Assembly: GCA_965262425.1 (NCBI GenBank)
Contig: OZ253536.1
Coordinates: 1 to 64,000, forward strand
Source of the DNA: CAZOZZ01 sp965262425
GTDB taxonomy: Bacteria; Acidobacteriota; Terriglobia; 20CM-2-55-15
Reading direction: 5' to 3'
DNA length: 64,000 nucleotides
Of the stretch, positions 53,081 through 61,678 are shown piece by piece (within the stretch, counting starts at the first letter, position 1; each line of letters begins with the position of its first letter). The notes under the pieces are model-generated. The model did no database searches, was not told the DNA's origin, and was given only the letters and a program-made list of their open reading frames with translations. The translations under genes and the position numbers were made by a program.

Positions 53081-54580
53081 TCACGCTGAGAGAATCTCGA
53101 TTCCTCTCAGGATGACGTCTTCAATCTTGTCTTTGTCCTTACCGAGCAGGTGTTCTTTTGCGGTGAGTTCGAGAAATCCGTTCAGACAGTCACAGTCGGT
53201 CCGGCGGTACTTCAGGACCTGCCGCAGATGCTCCAATGCTTCTGTTGAAACCTTCCGGGGGCGATGGCCCGCGGCGAGCGGCGCCGTGACGTCAGGCTCG
53301 TATATGAGCGACTGCTCGAATGCCTCCCAGAGGGGAAGTATGTCCACGCCTTCGGTGAGGATGCCGCCCTCGGTAGCGTTGATGAAGCGAACCCCCGACT
53401 GCCGTTTCATCCGGCGGACGAAGTAGTCTCGGTAGGCGATCATGTTGTCGGTGGTGTACACAGAGTTTCCAAATATATCGTCCGCTCGCGCCGTACCCGA
53501 TCTTTCGACGTAGAAATTGTTCCCGTGATAAATCGTGTTGCTCGCGTAGTCGCGAAACCATGAGTATGCAAAGTCCTGTCCCACGAAGAAGATCGGGTTG
53601 CTTCCCATGCGGCATGCCAGATCCAAAGCCGTTGTCGCCACCGACCCCCAGGCCTCGAGGCTGCTCTTGCCGAGTCCGAACTTCGAGAAAAGCGAATCGG
53701 GGAACAGCCCCAACCCGAAAACGAAACGGCGCGTCGCCGCCCGAAAGGCCGACGGATGAACTGCTTGCTCCGCAATCAGGTACACGGATTCGGGAAGGAC
53801 TCCGACAACATGCCGGGCGTTCAACTCGCTCGGATCCTCGGTGATAACGGCGTGAGGCGTGAGGCCCGCAGCCAACAACGGCCGCAATGCGGTATCGACT
53901 GCCAGAATGAAGCATCGGTCCTCTCGATGGCGCAGCTGGCCGAGGTTACGATCCAACGACGGGCCGGCCGAAACGAGCACCAGCGGAACATCCTTGAAGC
54001 GCCCGAACAGGCGGCCTACATCCGGGTCGCCCTGAAACTCAAAATTGCTGATCACGTTCCGGAAGTAAGTCTCACCGTTCTGGAAGTGCGTCAGCAGGTT
54101 GGCCGCACGGTCTCGAAGCTGTGTCTTGAACTTAGTCTTGATGGACTCCAACAGCACCCCGTGCCCCTGGACAGCGGCTGGCCATTCCACCCACAGGAAC
54201 TGATCGGTTTCCTGCCAGGCGCCGAGGTTCCAGTCGTCGAAGAAACGACCGACTTGCTCGCCAACGACGAACCGAAATCGTGGATCTTCGAACATCGTGC
54301 GGTCCGGGGCTTCGACCTCGAAGAGTTTGAACAACTCTTCGTCGGGCTCGAACACAATCACGCGCGCGTCGGACCGGACTCGTTGGCCGAGAACGTCTGC
54401 CGCGTATCCCAGACCCCAGCCGAAATGAAGAACAACGTCGGCTTCTTCCAGGTTCACAGACCCATAGAACCGCTCCACTTCGCGCAGAGGGTTGTACGCG
54501 CTGTGATACCGGACGCCATCGACCTCGACCGTCTGTGGGCCGGATCGGGTAGGTGCAAGTCGGAGTCGCTCGGCAGCCAT
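53081..54580 (-). CDS. DUF115 / MptE-like protein (motility-accessory-factor type)
   Basis: A 499-residue protein of the DUF115 (6-hydroxymethylpterin pyrophosphokinase MptE-like / Maf) family. Landmarks: VVLHFGWGLGYAADVL and VIVFEPDEELF (N-terminal Rossmann-like part), then VPLVLVSAGPSLDRNLGQL near 197, FILAVDTALRPLLAAGLTPHAVITEDP near 223, and FFVGQDFAYS near 330. In flagellated bacteria Maf proteins transfer nonulosonic acids to flagellin; similar proteins serve other surface glycans. Here it stands with a glycosyltransferase, deacetylase and methyltransferases, which supports a glycan role. No flagellar gene is present in the window, so the acceptor is open. Confidence 0.88.
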   Translation of the reverse strand: MAAERLRLAPTRSGPQTVEVDGVRYHSAYNPLREVERFYGSVNLEEADVVLHFGWGLGYAADVLGQRVRSDARVIVFEPDEELFKLFEVEAPDRTMFEDPRFRFVVGEQVGRFFDDWNLGAWQETDQFLWVEWPAAVQGHGVLLESIKTKFKTQLRDRAANLLTHFQNGETYFRNVISNFEFQGDPDVGRLFGRFKDVPLVLVSAGPSLDRNLGQLRHREDRCFILAVDTALRPLLAAGLTPHAVITEDPSELNARHVVGVLPESVYLIAEQAVHPSAFRAATRRFVFGLGLFPDSLFSKFGLGKSSLEAWGSVATTALDLACRMGSNPIFFVGQDFAYSWFRDYASNTIYHGNNFYVERSGTARADDIFGNSVYTTDNMIAYRDYFVRRMKRQSGVRFINATEGGILTEGVDILPLWEAFEQSLIYEPDVTAPLAAGHRPRKVSTEALEHLRQVLKYRRTDCDCLNGFLELTAKEHLLGKDKDKIEDVILRGIEILSA

Positions 54581-54690
54581 AAGGGCATTCTAATGAAGTC
54601 GGCCACCGCGGGGGACTAATTAGTCCCCCGAATTTCAACGCCGGACGGAGGAGAGCTTCAACTACCCCGGCGAGACGTCGCCTTACTGCC

Positions 54691-55008
54691 TTACTGTACG
54701 AAGAGGGTGCTCCGCCCGTAGGAGATGGAAAGGACTCGATTCTTGAGAAGATTCGTTCCCATGAGCATCCGAGGCTGGTTGGCGAGCCCGAATGCCTCAA
54801 AGATGTCGGCCCGATCGACGACGGCAAGTTGAGCCGTCTCCTGCAGGACGACCTCTCCGGCTTTGATCGGTCCACCCTGGATGCCGAATCCGTGCCCGTA
54901 AGGTCCCACCGACGACTCCGGTTTCGGGATATCGAGGCCGAGCGCACCGGCTGCAAGCCGGTTGATGCCGCTGTGTCCGGAGCCGGTATCCAGCATCCCC
55001 GTCATCCT
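54691..55008 (-). pseudogene. Retropepsin-like aspartyl protease, C-terminal part
   Basis: Reads RMTGMLDTGSGHSGINRLAA, with the D-T-G-S motif of the second catalytic half, through GINRLAAGALGLDIP to TAA near 54691, ending LSISYGRSTLFVQ. It is the continuation of the fragment at 56436-57030: removing the two elements between 55011 and 56438 joins AAIGDT to RMTGMLDTGSG in one frame. An internal ATG (55005) exists but there is no separate ribosome site. The reconstructed protein has 303 residues and two DTG-like sites, as in a tandem pepsin/retropepsin-like fold. Confidence 0.82.
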
Positions 55009-55283
55009 AGGAGCCCGTGGTGGAAGTCTGTAGGGTCGCGCGCAGGGGTATTCGGGTCACAGGCGCGAAATGAGGAGCGGAACGATGCTTTGTCATCGTG
55101 ACCGACGAATGACAAAGCCTGTGGCCCGAAGACCCCTGCGCCCTGCGGGTTACGACGGCATGGGGCCAGCTGCGGCGTTGCCACTCCTAGATCGATGAAG
55201 AGCATCGACGTTGTCGTGGCGCCTTGCATCTAGCCCCATGGCGCTCGTAACGCGACTCTACAGACTTCCACCACGGGCTCCTA
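55008..55283. mobile_element. Inverted-repeat (MITE-like) element inserted in protease gene
   Basis: A 276-bp element whose 33-bp ends match at 32 positions: TAGGAGCCCGTGGTGGAAGT at the left (55008 on) and its complement at the right (ending 55283). CTAG occurs at both borders (55007-55010 and 55281-55284). The right CTAG is shared with the adjoining IS630. The interior has an extra partial palindrome (GGGTATTCGGGTCACAGGC with GCCTGTGGCCCGAAGACCCC) and no gene. Its first eight bases equal those of element C. Confidence 0.82.
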
Positions 55284-56437
55284 GTGTAGTCCGCCAGAAT
55301 TAATGAGATGTAAGTGCTTGTCCAACGTCTGATATAGATATGAGGAAAGCACCGAGGGTTGATCTTGATGTTCAGGTACGAAAGGAACTGGAACGACTGA
55401 GGCGAAGCCGTAGTACATCGGTACGGTTGGCGGAACGATCCCAAATTGTGTTGCTGGCGGCTGAGAGTCTGAGGAACGAGGAGATTGCAGCACGGCTGAA
55501 GATGACGCTTCAGAAGGTTGGCCGATGGCGTGCTCGTTTCGCCAAACATGGATTGGGAGGCATTGAGAAGGACGCGCCGCGAAGCGGCCGGATTCCCTCC
55601 ATCAGCGCACGGAAGCGGGCCCGGATTGTAAAGAAGACGATTGAAGAGAAGCCCCCAAACGCCACGCATTGGAGCCGTACCTCGATGGCAAAGGCGACCG
55701 GAGTCAGTGATTCGACGGTCGGGAGAATATGGCGGGCCCATGGCCTGAAGCCACACCTGTCAGGAACCTTCAAGCTGTCCAACGACAAACAATTTGCCGA
55801 GAAGCTGGAGGATGTGGTCGGTCTGTATCTGAACCCACCGGAAAACGCCATCGTCTTGTCCTGTGATGAGAAGAGCCAGATGCAGGCACTGGACCGCACC
55901 CAGCCCGGGTTACCGCTGAAGAAGGGGCGGTGTGGCACCTTGACCCACGACTACAAACGCAACGGAACCACCACGATGTTCGCCGCGCTCAATACCCGGG
56001 ACGGCTCTGTGATCGGGACTTGCATGCCGAAGCATCGGCATCAGGAATGGATTCGGTTTCTCAATCAGATCAAACGCTCCGTGCCTAAAGACAAGCAGAT
56101 CCACATAATCTGTGACAACTATGCGACCCACAAGCATCAGAAAGTTGTCGACTGGCACAAGCGCAACCCGCGCTTTCATGTGCACTTCACACCGACCAGT
56201 GCGTCGTGGCTGAATATGGTCGAACGTTTCTTCCGGGATCTTTCAGAGCAACGGCTTCGGCGCGGAGTTTTCCATTCGGTTCCAGAGTTAATCCAGGCCG
56301 TTGAGGACTATGTCGACGGTCACAATCAGAGCCCTAAGCCGTTCATCTGGACCGCGCAGGCTTCCGATATTCTTGAGAAAGTCCGACGCGCTCGAAAGAA
56401 GCTGGTTAAAGTGCACTCTGTTTGACGGGGACCACTA
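55282..56437 (+). mobile_element. IS630-family insertion sequence
   Basis: Bounded by TA in CTAG at 55281-55284 and 56435-56438, the TA target typical of IS630/Tc1 elements. The ends are imperfect inverted repeats (TAGTGTAGTCCGCCAGA at the left; TAGTGGTCCCCGTCAAA reading inward from the right). It carries one intact transposase gene of about 1.1 kb. It is inserted in tandem with another element inside an aspartyl protease gene. Confidence 0.87.
55340..56425 (+). CDS. IS630-family transposase
   Basis: A 361-residue DDE transposase. The N-terminal 130 residues form helix-turn-helix units (LRNEEIAARLKMTLQKVGRWRARF, then TSMAKATGVSDSTVGRIWRAHGL). The catalytic core has LSCDEKSQMQALDRTQP (first Asp near 181), IHIICDNYATHKHQKV (second Asp near 262) and ASWLNMVERFFRDLS (Glu near 299). 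These enzymes insert at TA and duplicate it. Full length with no frameshift, so likely functional; it may also mobilise MITE copy A, whose ends match this element. Confidence 0.95.
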   Translation: MRKAPRVDLDVQVRKELERLRRSRSTSVRLAERSQIVLLAAESLRNEEIAARLKMTLQKVGRWRARFAKHGLGGIEKDAPRSGRIPSISARKRARIVKKTIEEKPPNATHWSRTSMAKATGVSDSTVGRIWRAHGLKPHLSGTFKLSNDKQFAEKLEDVVGLYLNPPENAIVLSCDEKSQMQALDRTQPGLPLKKGRCGTLTHDYKRNGTTTMFAALNTRDGSVIGTCMPKHRHQEWIRFLNQIKRSVPKDKQIHIICDNYATHKHQKVVDWHKRNPRFHVHFTPTSASWLNMVERFFRDLSEQRLRRGVFHSVPELIQAVEDYVDGHNQSPKPFIWTAQASDILEKVRRARKKLVKVHSV

Positions 56438-57030
56438 GTGTCCCCGATGGCGGCCGGAATCAGCATGTGACCCTGCTCGTGCATTTCAAATGAAACGGGT
56501 GTGGCCCCGTCCGGACACACGCCGCAGTCCTCCTCGCTCGCTGCGATGTCGAACAGCGTCATCTCGTTGTTCTTGAAGTCGAATCGAACATCAAACTGTC
56601 GTAGAAACTTCGCGCCGAGGATGCCATCGATCTCGAATCGACCTCCGGTGATGTGTTCGAGGTCTTGCACCACGGTCGTGATCCCGTCGAGAGAGCGATT
56701 CCCAACCGTCAGTTCGTCCAGTGTCAGCAGGGCCTGCGGACTATCCCCCTGCTCGCCTCTCACGTTTACTGTCTCGTCGCTCACCTCGAGCCCGAGACGG
56801 GCGACCACATCCGGCTCGATCACCCCGCTTCCGGCGGCCGTATCGACTACGAAGAGCAGTCGCTCGCTGCCACCGATGGTGACGGGAACGATAATGTGCC
56901 CTCCAGGGCTCATCTCGAATGGGATGGTGACGGGTTTGGCGGCCTGGGTGACAGGTGGCGTGGCAGCCGAGGTCATCATGCCCAGGACGAGTGCGACACC
57001 CCAGATCTTCGTGCGTGTCATGTTTCTCAC
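56436..57030 (-). pseudogene. Retropepsin-like aspartyl protease, N-terminal part
   Basis: Starts at ATG 57030 with a signal peptide (IWGVALVLGMMTSAATPPVTQA). LLFVVDTAAGSGVIEPDVVARLGL near residue 59 is the first catalytic half (D-T-A-A-G-S in place of D-T-G-x-S). FEIDGILGAKFLRQFDVRFDF (ILG-x-x-F-L) and SEEDCGVCPDG follow, then HEQGHMLIPAAIGDT at the insertion point. Everything after GDT is mobile-element sequence. The completed enzyme would be a secreted aspartyl protease of about 303 residues. The AraC regulator gene lies 97 bases upstream on the same strand. Confidence 0.85.
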
Positions 57031-57127
57031 AATTCCTCCCTTGTATGGATGGCGGACACTTGCCGCCGGTCTTCATACCAGCCAGTCTAGGAGGTCGGCG
57101 GGGGGGATTCTTGAACGGAGGTAACGT

Positions 57128-57946
57128 CTACCAGGAAAGCCAGGGGATCGTCAATCCAGGGGCCCCGGAACGGCGGAACTTGCCCGGTGAAACGGCAAAA
57201 TTCCGCGAGAACACACGGGTGAAGTGGCTCTGGTCGGCAAATCCGGACTCCAGGGAGACCTGGGCCAGGTCCCGATTTGGGTCTTCGAGAAGCCTCCACC
57301 CCAGGTTCAGCCGGCGTCGCAGGATATACGCCGTCAGCGAGCAGCCAAAGAACTCCTGGAACGAGCGGGACAAATGAACCCGGTGGACACCGGCCGCTCT
57401 GGCGAGTTCCTCCGCCGAGGGCACCGCGGGGAATCGATCATGAATTGCCATTCGAACTTGCCACAGCCAAACAGGTGGGTCGACGGGTTGATTCCTCAAG
57501 CGCGACTGCCGTACCGACGCAAAAAGCTCGTCTACCAACTCTTCGAGCACCAGCGGCGAGGGCGCCCGGTCCGAAAGAGACCGGTTGATGCGGGTTCGCA
57601 CGCTCTCAAGTTCCGGGCGGTTGACGATGTCGGTCTTGCCGAACAGATCAGACCACGAATCGAGACTCTCACCCTTCTCCGGATGGATGATGAGCAAACG
57701 GGCGCCGCGCTCACCTGCGTCGATATCATGCTCGGCGCCATCGGGCGAGAGTCGAACGCTTCCGGGTTCGAGCACACGTTGGCTCCGGGAAAATTGCTGC
57801 CGGAATGCCCCATCGGAAATGAAACAGGCGTGCTGGGACGAGTGCCCATGCGCCTGCACTCGAGTATCCGGAGGCATCCAACAATCGACGATCCGCAGAC
57901 GGCTCGTCCGGACCGTGCGGTAGCGAATGGGTTCGGTCGATTTCAC
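57128..57946 (-). CDS. AraC-family transcriptional regulator
   Basis: A 272-residue regulator. Residues 25-110 look like a cupin-type sensory domain (PPDTRVQAHGHSSQHACFI, EPGSVRLSPDGAEHDI). The C-terminal AraC domain has two helix-turn-helix units: VPSAEELARAAGVHRVHLSRSFQEFFG and DLAQVSLESGFADQSHFTRVFSRNFAVSPGKFRR; the second is the diagnostic G-F-x-D-Q-S-H-F-x-R-x-F signature. It is intact. It sits upstream of the interrupted aspartyl protease on the same strand, which might have been its target; that is inference. Confidence 0.92.
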   Translation of the reverse strand: MKSTEPIRYRTVRTSRLRIVDCWMPPDTRVQAHGHSSQHACFISDGAFRQQFSRSQRVLEPGSVRLSPDGAEHDIDAGERGARLLIIHPEKGESLDSWSDLFGKTDIVNRPELESVRTRINRSLSDRAPSPLVLEELVDELFASVRQSRLRNQPVDPPVWLWQVRMAIHDRFPAVPSAEELARAAGVHRVHLSRSFQEFFGCSLTAYILRRRLNLGWRLLEDPNRDLAQVSLESGFADQSHFTRVFSRNFAVSPGKFRRSGAPGLTIPWLSW

Positions 57947-58339
57947 TACTGGAAATTATACATCAGAGTGAATGCCGGCCGTCCCACGACAAACACACCT
58001 TGCAGCCTCGTGTCCTTACCAATTTGGCCGCCACCTACCCGGAGCAATTCAAAGTGATTCCTGCGGGTCGCCAAAGAGTCGCAGGCGCAGGCCGGGCCGG
58101 TTTTGGTTCAGATCTATTCCGGCAGGAAATGGCGAATAGGAGTAACCCGGCGCAGTGCTTCCATTTCCTCGTCCCCGACGCGCACCGATATCGCGAATGA
58201 CGGCCTCCGGAAGGGGATGCGACATTGAACGCTCATGCCGGATCTACTTTCTTGAGAGAAACACTGCAACCCGCGCGAGAGTTCCACCAGATCCTTCGAG
58301 AGAACAAATGCCTCTTCTCGCTGGTTTCCGAGAAGGTCA

Positions 58340-58650
58340 GATACAACGTTCCCTGACGCGGACCTCGGATGAAACCGGGATTTATGTTTGTTCAGTGGAA
58401 TCGGGAGAGTATCGAAGACTGACCGAGGGGGGGGAGCTACCCCCGATGGTTGGGTAACAGCCGGACCCCGGTCTACCACTTCGATGGGAGGATTTATGTC
58501 GTCGACGTGTCGTCGGGAGAAGTCCGGGAATGTCCTTCTTCCAAGCCTCTGGTTTCTCCGATAAACTGTAGGCTGACCACGAGCAACGCGACACACTTCG
58601 CATGCACCGCGAGGACAAGGCTTGCCAGGGGTCAGTGGGCCAAGGCTAAC
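58340..58650 (+). pseudogene. Remnant of a PD40 (TolB-like propeller) kinase C-terminus
   Basis: In one forward frame ETGIYVCSVESGEYRRLTEG appears, and 40 bases on, in another frame, VYHFDGRIYVVDVSSGEVRE, then KPLVSPINCRLT. These are the last blades of a PD40 propeller like those ending the kinases downstream (for example NGIYIYSLATEQYEKLSD and RVTRQVWEVLARERE). A stop at 58455 and frame changes show decay. It ends where the intact kinase starts, so three tandem kinases once stood here. The rest of the interval 57947-58340 holds no gene I can support; a minus-strand reading at 58114-58400 has no recognisable domain. Confidence 0.65.
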
Positions 58651-61305
58651 ATGATCGAATCAGGACAAACGATATCCCATTACAAGCTCTTTGAGCAGAT
58701 TGGCGGCGGCGGTATGGGCGTCGTTTACCGTGCGGAAGACCTGGCGCTCGGACGCCAGGTCGCCTTGAAGTTCCTGCCTCCGGAAATCGCCGGCGACGAA
58801 CAGGCTGTTCTGAGGTTCAAGCGGGAAGCCCGTATGGCTGCCGGTCTGAACCACCCAAATATCTGTGCAATTTACGAAATCAGCGATCACGAGGGTCAAC
58901 CGTTCATCGTGATGGAGTTGCTCAACGGCCAGACGCTCAAGGAGGAACTCGAAGCCGGGCCGCTCGAGACGAGTGAAGTGCTGGAGTTTGGGATTCAGTT
59001 GGCCGACGCGCTGGACGCCGCGCATGCCGACGGCGTTGTCCACAGGGACATCAAGCCCGCAAACATATTTCTCACCGATCGTCGACGAATCAAACTGCTG
59101 GACTTCGGTATCGCCAAATTGAGGCCGTCCGCCATGAGCACGGTGGACAACGTCGGAGGAGGCCCGAGCCGGGAGGCCCTCACAGAGACCGGAGCTTTGA
59201 TTGGAACTCTCGCTTACATGTCGCCTGAGCAAGCCATGGGCAAGGGAATCGACCTGCGTAGCGATCTGTTCTCGCTCGGTGCGGTCCTCTATGAAGCCCT
59301 TACCGGTGTTCGGGCCTTTACCGGGGCAACACCGGTCATGATCTCCGACCAGATACTGCACAACGTGCAAACTGCGCCCAGCGTTCTCGACCCGGAAATC
59401 CCGTCCGAGTTGGGATCTGCGATAGAAAAACTGTTCGAAAAGGATCGCGAGCTACGCTATCAGAGTGCCGGTGAGTTCAGGGCAGATCTTGAACGGATTC
59501 GTCGCGAGACCGCGACGGGTGTTCGATCAACGGCTATTCACAGCCAGTCGGGAGTCCGGCGGTTGGTTCCCGCTCTGGTGATAATCGGAATTCTGGCGAT
59601 CGTAGCCATCGGCTACTTCTCCCTGGCGAGTCCGGAACCGAGTTTCGCGGATCTCAACGCCGGTTTTTCACAGTTGACCTCCCAACCCGGCGAAGAGTCG
59701 TTTCCGGATCTCGCCCCGGATGGGCGATCTCTCGTGTATGCGAGCAGAGCGTCCGGTAACTGGGATATCTACCTGCAGCGGGTGGGTGGTGAGAACGCCG
59801 TGAACCTCACGGCGAACTCCGATGCGGACGATCTTCAGCCGAGCTTTTCTCCGGACGGAGACCGCATCGTGTTCCGCTCGGACCGGGATGGCGGGGGGAT
59901 CTTCACGATGGGGGCGACCGGTGAATCCGCCACACGTGTGGTCGATTTTGGATTCAATCCGGTCTGGTCGCCGAGCGGGAGCGAGATCCTTTTTGCGACC
60001 GAGGGCATCGGGGCCACTCAACGGAGCCGCAGCGCGGCCAACAGCGAACTCTGGATCGCCGATGTGGCTACGGGGGCCACGCGCCTGGTGTTCGCAGGTG
60101 ACGGGGTCCAACCTCACTGGTCACCGGGCGGCCATCGAATCGCTTACTGGGGGATGAACGGTGGACTCCGTGACATCTATACGATGCCGGCGGACGGAGG
60201 CAGCCCGGTTGCCGTGACAGACGATCCGGAGGTTGACTGGAGTCCGGTCTGGGCGCCCGACGGGAAGTATCTCTATTTTTCGAGTTCCCGGGGCGGCAGC
60301 ATGAACCTGTGGCGTGTGCCCATCGACGAGCAAACGGGGAAGACGCTGGGTCCCCCGGAACCGGTGACGACAGCGGCGTCTGGTGACGACATCCATTTGA
60401 CGCTGTCGGCAGACGGAAAACGAATGGCATATGTGGTTCTGAATGCTACGGCAAACGTCATGAAGGTCGCGTTGGACTCCGCCACCAAGTCTATAGCCGG
60501 CGAACCTTCGGTGGTGACCGGCGGGTCGGTTCCAACTTCAACACCGGACATATCGCCCGACGGCGAATCCATGGTTTTCATGAGGGCTGGAGCGCAAGAG
60601 GACCTCTACATCAGCGGGCCCTCCGGCGAGAATGCCCGCCAACTGACAAACGATATCTATAACGACCGGTATCCGCGTTGGTCTCCCGATGGCAACAAGG
60701 TCGGCTTCTATTCCAACCGCAGCGGCGATTACCAGCTCTGGAGCATCAACCGGGACGGTGGCGGTCTGGAGCAGATAACAAGCGAGTCATTCAACGTCGC
60801 CTACCCTACCTGGTCTCCGGACCAGTCGCGTATTGCCTACACGGACCTCCGTACGGGTTCCTTCATCATTGACGCAGGCAAACCCTGGGAGGAGCAGTCG
60901 CCCGTAAAACTGCCGCCACTGGGGAACGGAGATGAGTTCTTTGCAGTGGCGTCTTTTTCTCCGGATGGGGAGTGGATCGCCGGTCATGGTTACTCGCCAA
61001 CGCGGAATCCCCGGCAGAATGGCATCTACATCTACTCCCTCGCGACTGAACAGTACGAGAAACTGAGCGACATGGGTTCCTATCCCCGTTGGCTCAGCGA
61101 CAGTCGGATCCTTCTCTACCAGGCTGTTCCCAGCCTCTTCCGACTCCGGGCTGTGGACCGCGTGACCCGGCAAGTCTGGGAGGTGTTGGCCCGGGAGCGG
61201 GAGAACCTGTCAAACCCCGTGGTGTCCGCTGACGACCGAATTTTGTACTATGTCTCTACCCACGAGGTGGAGTCCGACATCTGGCTGATCACCCTGCCCG
61301 ATTAG
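58651..61305 (+). CDS. Ser/Thr protein kinase with TM helix and PD40 beta-propeller
   Basis: An 884-residue membrane kinase. ATG 58651 (MIESGQTISHYKLFEQIG) is the natural start; an upstream in-frame ATG at 58450 would include pseudogene sequence. The kinase domain (residues 10-270) has the G-loop IGGGGMGVVYRAED, VALKFL with the catalytic Lys, VVHRDIKPANIF, LLDFGIAK and SPEQAMG. A single helix (LVPALVIIGILAIVAIGYFSL, about 308-328) leads to a periplasmic or extracellular PD40/TolB-like propeller with repeats such as SFSPDGDRIVFRSDRDGG, WSPGGHRIAYWG and WSPDGNKVGFYSNRSG. This domain order is very common in Acidobacteriota. It probably senses an envelope ligand and phosphorylates cytoplasmic targets. 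Confidence 0.95.
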   Translation: MIESGQTISHYKLFEQIGGGGMGVVYRAEDLALGRQVALKFLPPEIAGDEQAVLRFKREARMAAGLNHPNICAIYEISDHEGQPFIVMELLNGQTLKEELEAGPLETSEVLEFGIQLADALDAAHADGVVHRDIKPANIFLTDRRRIKLLDFGIAKLRPSAMSTVDNVGGGPSREALTETGALIGTLAYMSPEQAMGKGIDLRSDLFSLGAVLYEALTGVRAFTGATPVMISDQILHNVQTAPSVLDPEIPSELGSAIEKLFEKDRELRYQSAGEFRADLERIRRETATGVRSTAIHSQSGVRRLVPALVIIGILAIVAIGYFSLASPEPSFADLNAGFSQLTSQPGEESFPDLAPDGRSLVYASRASGNWDIYLQRVGGENAVNLTANSDADDLQPSFSPDGDRIVFRSDRDGGGIFTMGATGESATRVVDFGFNPVWSPSGSEILFATEGIGATQRSRSAANSELWIADVATGATRLVFAGDGVQPHWSPGGHRIAYWGMNGGLRDIYTMPADGGSPVAVTDDPEVDWSPVWAPDGKYLYFSSSRGGSMNLWRVPIDEQTGKTLGPPEPVTTAASGDDIHLTLSADGKRMAYVVLNATANVMKVALDSATKSIAGEPSVVTGGSVPTSTPDISPDGESMVFMRAGAQEDLYISGPSGENARQLTNDIYNDRYPRWSPDGNKVGFYSNRSGDYQLWSINRDGGGLEQITSESFNVAYPTWSPDQSRIAYTDLRTGSFIIDAGKPWEEQSPVKLPPLGNGDEFFAVASFSPDGEWIAGHGYSPTRNPRQNGIYIYSLATEQYEKLSDMGSYPRWLSDSRILLYQAVPSLFRLRAVDRVTRQVWEVLARERENLSNPVVSADDRILYYVSTHEVESDIWLITLPD

Positions 61306-61398
61306 CCGGACGTGGGGAGAGATGGTTGACACGCCTGGTTATCCCGACCATCCTTGAGAGCGATCGGACAATGCGCAAGGAATCTCGACTCAGACACA

Positions 61399-61672
61399 CA
61401 GTGTCCTCGGTCAGAAATACGGTCACTATCTCCGATGGCTGTTGCCGAACACCAGATGAACTTTTGAATCGATCAATAAAACTGAGCATGCGTCTCCCGT
61501 CTTGGCCCTTGGAACCAGCAACTTCCATCGGCCCTACGGGTTCGGGCGGAACGGCACCGTCTTTGGAGTCGCTCCCCCTCGCAATGAAGAGCATTGGCTC
61601 GTTGTCGCTCCGCCAAATCCGGCACCGTTGCGCTCCGAAATATAGCAACCGTATTTCTGACCGAGGACACTA
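61399..61672. mobile_element. MITE-like inverted-repeat element, copy B
   Basis: A 274-bp sibling of the element at 43236-43507. The arms read AGTGTCCTCGGTCAGAAATA on the left and its complement on the right, so they pair with each other but differ from the arms of copy A. The core (about 61519-61641) is nearly identical to copy A, including TCGGCCCTACGGGTTCGGG and ATCCGGCACCGTTGC. The right edge lies in CTAG; the left edge has mutated to CAG. It occupies most of the 373-base gap between the two kinase genes and ends 6 bases before the second kinase ATG. Confidence 0.82.
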
Positions 61673-61678
61673 GGAAAG

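Noticed and set aside
58114..58596. Minus-strand open frame of 160 codons before the kinase
   Set aside because: No recognisable domain, composition rich in Arg and Ser, and it overlaps the PD40 remnant that reads sensibly on the plus strand.
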